This document shows positions 59,673-64,000 of a stretch of 64,000 nucleotides of DNA, in pieces; within the stretch, counting starts at the first letter, position 1; the number at the start of each line of letters is the position of its first letter. The DNA comes from Apiosordaria backusii (taxonomy: Eukaryota > Ascomycota > Sordariomycetes > Sordariales > Lasiosphaeriaceae): assembly GCA_030549205.1 (NCBI GenBank), contig JAUKTV010000005.1, forward strand, positions 682,001 through 746,000. The letters are read 5' to 3'. Below the pieces are notes generated by a model that had not been told where the DNA came from, made no database searches, and saw nothing but the letters and a program-made list of their open reading frames with translations. Made by a program: the position numbers and the translations under genes.

Positions 59673-61359
59673 ATGGCTGTGTTCCCATCATCAAGGTTGT
59701 TGGTTGGTGTGTCGTGGAAACCAGTATTGTCTTCCACTTTCAGAAGCCAGTCGTCCAGAACATTACCAACAATATCACCACGCTACTTTTCCTTGTCTAC
59801 ACGGCTGAGAATCAAGATGGAGGTGGACCTCACTGCACCAAACGGCAGGAAGTGGGCTCAGCCATTGGGTCTCTTCATCAACAACGAGTTTGTCAAGAGT
59901 AGCAATGAGCAGAAGCTTGCTTCCATCAACCCCACGTGCGTTCAATCCTCATGACATGTTCTTGACTCACCTTGCTGATACCCACCGTAGAACCGAGGAG
60001 GAAATCTGCTCCGTCTATGCTGCCACTTCTGATGACATCGACACAGCCGTAGCGGCAGCCCGCAAGGCCTTCAGGGACCCCTCATGGAAGTCTCTCAGCG
60101 GCACTGAGCGTGGTGCTCTGATGCTCAAGCTTGCCGATTTGGTCTCACAACACGCCGAGACCCTTGCCACAATTGAGTGCCTCGACAACGGCAAACCATA
60201 CACCACTGCCCTCACCGAAAACGTCCCCGAAGTCGTCAATGTCTTCAGATACTACGGCGGCTACGCCGACAAGAACTTTGGCCAAGTCATCGACGTCGGT
60301 CCAGCCAAATTCGCCTACACCGTTAAAGAACCCCTGGGAGTTTGCGGTCAAATCATCCCCTGGAACTACCCCCTCGACATGGCCGCCTGGAAACTCGGCC
60401 CGGCCCTCTGCTGCGGCAACACCGTCGTGCTCAAGCTCGCCGAGCAAACACCACTCTCCATGCTCTACCTCGCCAATCTCATCAAAGAAGCCGGTTTCCC
60501 ACCCGGCGTGGTAAACATCATCAACGGCTACGGCCGGGAAGCCGGCGCCGCTCTTGTCCAGCACCCACAAGTGGACAAGATCGCCTTCACCGGCAGCACC
60601 GCCACCGGCAAGGAAATCATGAAGTTGGCCTCGGCCACCATGAAGAACATCACCCTCGAAACCGGCGGCAAGTCCCCTCTCATCGTCTTCGAGGACGCCG
60701 ACCTCGACCTCGCCGCGACGTGGTCTCACATCGGCATCATGAGCAACCAAGGCCAGATTTGCACGGCCACGTCTCGTATCCTCGTTCACGAAAACATCTA
60801 CGACAAGTTCACCGAGAAATTCAAGGCCAAGATTCAACAACTTTCCGTTTTGGGCGACCCCTTCGAGAAGACAACCTTCCAAGGGCCCCAGGTAACAAAG
60901 CAGCAGTACGAGCGCGTCCTCTCATACATCAACATCGGCAAGGAGGAGGGCGCGACGCTCTTCCTCGGTGGTGAAGCCGCCCCTCAAAAGGGCAAAGGCT
61001 TTTTCATCGCGCCAACAGTCTTTACCAATGTCAAGACGACGATGAAGATTTACCGGGAGGAGATCTTCGGTCCTTGCGCGGCTGTCGCCTCGTTCAAGAC
61101 GGAGGAGGAGGCGATTGAGATGGCGAATGATAGCACGTATGGCCTTGGTGCAGCGCTGTTTACCAAGGATTTGAACCGGGCACACAGAGTGGCGAGGGAG
61201 ATTGAGGCTGGCATGGTGTGGATCAACAGCAGTAATGATGCTGACTTTAGGGTTCCGTTTGGTGGTGTGAAGCAGTCTGGTATTGGGAGGGAGCTGGGCG
61301 AGGCCGGGTTGGCGCCGTATTGCAATGTGAAGGCCATTCATGTGAATATGGCGGCGTGA
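59673..61359 (+). CDS. NAD(P)+-dependent aldehyde dehydrogenase, possible dual targeting
   Basis: Two exons, 59673-59935 and 59991-61359, give 543 aa from the first ATG. The 55-nt intron runs GTGCGT to CGTAG and the join gives SINPTTEEEICSVY. The catalytic Cys is in NQGQICTATSR (Cys345), the general-base Glu in LETGGKSP (Glu311), and the coenzyme-binding turn is FTGSTATGKEIM. The ending GVKQSGIGRELGE is typical. Family role: oxidation of aldehydes such as acetaldehyde to acids. Residues 1-48 form an Arg/Ser/Leu-rich extension without acidic residues, with RYFSLSTR near its end, which looks like a mitochondrial presequence. A second in-frame ATG at 59817 begins MEVDLTAPNGRKWAQPLGLF, the usual start of cytosolic fungal enzymes; from it, Cys and Glu are 297 and 263. 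G-ending codons dominate after about 61030. Confidence 0.93.
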
Positions 61360-61968
61360 GGGGTTCTACTGTAATTATAAAGTGCCAGGGGTGGAAAAGT
61401 CATAGTTTTTTGGCTAGCAAGCAAGCGTCTTGTATCTAAACTGAAAGCAATGGAATTGTGTCCCCAGATACCCCAGAGTTGGAGTTGATGCATGAAACTG
61501 ATCGGCCCGACGTCATCCCCAGCGTTCCACGGCGCTGGGGTCAGAGCTTGACCCCAGTCCAGCTGCCAAGCCGAGCTCAATACTCACGGTGATTGGCTGG
61601 AATTTGAAGACAAGTCAAAAACCAAGGTTCCACTTCATGACTTTTGGGCCGGCCAGACTCACTGGGTAGGGCCGTCATCCAACACTGTCTCCACGTGTCG
61701 CATTCGTCAATTGTCTAGACACCTGTCTCCTCTGCCTTTATAAACCTAACATTTGCACAGCTTGTGTGATACTGTTACTTTCGTCCTACTTTTGAACTTT
61801 CCCCGCAGGTTTCACTGCTACTTGTCCCGTACGCGCAGGGCAACCGTCTCGAATATCTCATCATCGCGCGATCTGAGCCCTACAAACTTCGAACCACAAC
61901 CCCCTTTTTCAGACCCGAACTACCTGCTACCACGCTCCTACGATCGCAATCGTACATTATCTCGCCCA
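61360..61968. other. Intergenic region upstream of SEC12
   Basis: A 609-bp stretch between two plus-strand genes. It contains a CACGTG palindrome at 61692-61697 and a TATA-like element at 61739-61744, then a pyrimidine-rich leader. The frame open upstream of the SEC12 ATG begins without an ATG and is not counted as coding. Confidence 0.55.
61739..61744 (+). promoter_or_regulatory. Putative TATA box of SEC12
   Basis: TATAAA in CCTTTATAAACC, 225 bp upstream of the ATG at 61969, with an E-box CACGTG 42 bp further upstream. Positional evidence only. Confidence 0.4.
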
Positions 61969-63828
61969 ATGGCGCCCGCCATTCCCTCTGCCGAGATCCG
62001 GCTCTCCTACCCCCTATACGCTCTCGATTTTGACCCGCAAGATGCCAATAGGCTAGTCGTTGGTGGTGGAGGCGGGGCTGGCAGGAGTGGTGTTGGGAAC
62101 CAAATCAGCGTCCTCGACACTTCGACAAAGGAAGCGCTTCAGGTCGTCTCTGAAATCGAACTCAGCCGCGACGAAGACAGTGTGAACACCATCGCCGTGG
62201 GTCCGCGCAAGAAGAACTCGGTTCTGGTCTATGCGGGCATCAACTCAAGTGAAGAGGACGTCAAGAAGGGGAAGAATGAACACTTCAGGGTATTCGCCGC
62301 CGACTTGCCTTCCAAGTCCAAGGCTACTGCGGGAGGACCAAAAATCACGGAGCTGTCTCGCTCCTCGCTGTTCACGACGAAAGATACCGAGGCTTATCAA
62401 CGAGTATTGAGGATATCGCAGCCGTATGAGGGGTCGAAGCAGGTTGGGGCTGTTGCGACAGGTGTGTACAGGGCCGCGAAGGACCCGCAGATCGCCATCT
62501 TTGACGTTCCCCCTGCGACTGGAAACAACACTGCGCCAAAGCCGGGGGGAAACTTGGAGTTGGTAAAGGAGGCGATGGACATGGATATTATTCAAATCTC
62601 CGACGATGACTACCAGCTAGCCTACTGTGACGACTACGACATCCACACCCTCGACATCAACAACAAGTCCGACCCCAAACAGCTAAACTGCGTCTGGACC
62701 ATGCCACACGACGAGTCCATGGGTGCCAAAGCCCGGCCCTCCTTCAGATCCATCCGCTACCTCACCCCCACCTTCGTCCTCTGCGTCGCAAACCTCCCCC
62801 AAGCAAGCGGCTGCGTCCTGCAAGGCTTCCGCCTCCCCAACCCAGCCGGCATTGGCAAAGAAGACAAAGAAGGAAAAGCCCGCCTCGCCCTCTCCGTTCA
62901 CCTCCCCAAAAACGTCCGCCGCGGCACCGGTTTGGCAGTCGGCAACCTCTCCCCACCTGCCACCCCCTCCCAGAAACAAGGCGACACCCAGTTCGTCATC
63001 GCCGTCACAGGCCAGGACAGCTCCATCACCCTCTACACCCTCGAGCACCAAGCCCTCGCCGGCCTGACGCTCATCTCCAACTGCCACATCATCACCACCC
63101 TCAAAGAAGTCCACCCAGGCCCCATCTCCGGTCTTGCCTTTTCCAACTTTGTTCCTCCTCCGGTTCCTGGTTCAAAATCTCCCGCGACGATCAAGCTAGC
63201 GTCGATAGGCTCCATGGGCAACACCTGCGTGGTGCACACCCTCCCCCTGAAGAAGCTACCCCCTTCAACCTCCGTTTCATCCTCTGTCAAATCCCTCGTT
63301 CCCGCTCGCTACGTCATCGCGCTGAAATCCCACGGACCAGGGCACAAGGGGTTTCTTCTGTTTCTTGCCATCTCCGCGGTCCTGATCGCGGTGTTGGCGC
63401 AGGCCCTGATGGAAGTGAATGGACTTGCTCGCCCTATTTTGGGGACGAAACACGTCGTCCCCGCGAGCTGGCAGGCGCCTTACATCAAAGGCCTAAGGGA
63501 GGAAGCCCGGACGAAGAAGTTACAACAGCAGGAAGAACAGGAGAGATCAAACCTTTTGGCGGATATCCTCGGCCAGCAACAACCGCAGGATGGTGGTGTT
63601 CCCAAGGTGGTGCTGAAGCAGGAGGAAGGGAGCAATGAGATCAAGATGGTTGAGGAGGATGGTGAAAAGGGCAAGGAATGGGAAGAGCTGCCGGTGGAGC
63701 AGCAGGAGCTGTGGAAGAAGGCGCTGAAGAAGGCGGGGCACTGGGGGGAGGATGTGGGGGAGGCGGTGTTTAAGGGGGTGCTGTTTGGGGAGATTGGGGG
63801 GTTGGTGGGGGCTTTTGTTAGGGGTTAG
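61969..63828 (+). CDS. SEC12: Sec12-type guanine nucleotide exchange factor for Sar1
   Basis: A single exon of 619 aa, starting at the first in-frame ATG. The cytosolic part (residues 1 to about 455) has WD40-like propeller strands: LSYPLYALDFDPQDANRLVV with a Gly-rich loop GGGGGAG, then NTIAVGPRKK, GAVATGVYRA, IQISDDDYQLAYCDDYDIHT, TQFVIAVTGQDSSITLYTL and ISGLAFSNFVP. A single membrane helix at about 462-482 (FLLFLAISAVLIAVLAQAL) is followed by a luminal acidic, Gln-rich tail of about 135 residues. This type II layout is that of Sec12/PREB, which loads Sar1 with GTP at the ER to start COPII coat assembly. The tail is longer than a minimal Sec12. Codons are C-ending through the middle and G-ending in the last about 150 nt. 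Confidence 0.88.
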   Translation: MAPAIPSAEIRLSYPLYALDFDPQDANRLVVGGGGGAGRSGVGNQISVLDTSTKEALQVVSEIELSRDEDSVNTIAVGPRKKNSVLVYAGINSSEEDVKKGKNEHFRVFAADLPSKSKATAGGPKITELSRSSLFTTKDTEAYQRVLRISQPYEGSKQVGAVATGVYRAAKDPQIAIFDVPPATGNNTAPKPGGNLELVKEAMDMDIIQISDDDYQLAYCDDYDIHTLDINNKSDPKQLNCVWTMPHDESMGAKARPSFRSIRYLTPTFVLCVANLPQASGCVLQGFRLPNPAGIGKEDKEGKARLALSVHLPKNVRRGTGLAVGNLSPPATPSQKQGDTQFVIAVTGQDSSITLYTLEHQALAGLTLISNCHIITTLKEVHPGPISGLAFSNFVPPPVPGSKSPATIKLASIGSMGNTCVVHTLPLKKLPPSTSVSSSVKSLVPARYVIALKSHGPGHKGFLLFLAISAVLIAVLAQALMEVNGLARPILGTKHVVPASWQAPYIKGLREEARTKKLQQQEEQERSNLLADILGQQQPQDGGVPKVVLKQEEGSNEIKMVEEDGEKGKEWEELPVEQQELWKKALKKAGHWGEDVGEAVFKGVLFGEIGGLVGAFVRG

Positions 63829-64000
63829 GAGCTCCCTGATGCTGAGACTCAAATACCGATTAGAGGGGGGAAGGAGGAGATGGCTGGGGGGGAGGGAACG
63901 GGTGAGGTACGAGTTAATGTAGATGATCACATGCCTTGATGTGTGATACGAAAGGCTGTTAACAGGTCGGGAGGGGGAAAGGGGGGCCATGGAAAAGAAG
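63829..64000. other. 3' flank of SEC12, window edge
   Basis: 172 bp of G/purine-rich sequence after the stop codon. No feature is supported. Confidence 0.5.

Noticed and set aside
61679..61697. ERSE-like CCAAC-N7-CCACG upstream of SEC12 as an unfolded-protein-response element
   Set aside because: Spacer and first half differ from the ERSE consensus (CCAAT-N9-CCACG), so not claimed.

Overview
The window looks like nuclear DNA of a filamentous ascomycete, most likely a sordariomycete. Genes are 0.5 to 8 kb and lie on both strands without operons. Introns are mostly 55-70 nt with GTAAGT/GTATGT-type donors, CTRAC branch points and YAG acceptors. The protein set is that of Pezizomycotina: a Bud4/anillin septation landmark, a type II NADH dehydrogenase, the TORC2 subunit Sin1/Avo1, Sec12, RNase P/MRP Pop3 and a very large USP-type deubiquitinase. 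The species call is inference from protein style. I see no transposon, rRNA, convincing tRNA, CRISPR or prophage-like feature, and no AT-rich RIP-like block.

Layout: bud4 (-, 103-4607); 2.7 kb gap; type II NADH dehydrogenase (+, 7265-8963); proline-rich secreted protein (-, 9433-10821); POP3 (-, 10982-11793); giant USP deubiquitinase (+, 13529-21646); acidic protein of unknown function (-, 23251-25097); 3.5 kb gap; SMP-30/gluconolactonase-like enzyme (-, 28582-30180); 7.5 kb gene-free tract; bZIP factor (+, 37643-39517); 4.3 kb gap; NFKBIL1-like RD-repeat protein (+, 43826-45106); small GPI-anchored protein (-, 46574-47089); SIN1/AVO1 (-, 48351-50895); PRCC-like protein (+, 51714-52883); frame-broken conserved gene (+, 54164-56206); LMBR1-family membrane protein (-, 56716-58929); aldehyde dehydrogenase (+, 59673-61359); SEC12 (+, 61969-63828). 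Exon structures were worked out by hand from splice signals, frame and protein continuity.

The genes do not form a pathway or cluster; this is a housekeeping and regulatory neighbourhood. Shared divergent promoters are likely for POP3/USP, SIN1/PRCC and LMBR1/ALDH. I found no evident new multi-gene system.

The signals most worth following are: (1) a sharp switch inside at least nine genes from C-ending to G-ending synonymous codons, always in the 5'-to-3' direction of the coding strand; (2) a tandem repeat in the 54-56 kb gene where a 41-bp period breaks a frame that is otherwise open for 226 more codons; (3) a perfect 12-bp hairpin followed by seven T at 53839-53876; (4) a GC-AG intron inside the catalytic domain of the deubiquitinase; (5) an aldehyde dehydrogenase with two in-frame starts consistent with dual mitochondrial and cytosolic targeting.
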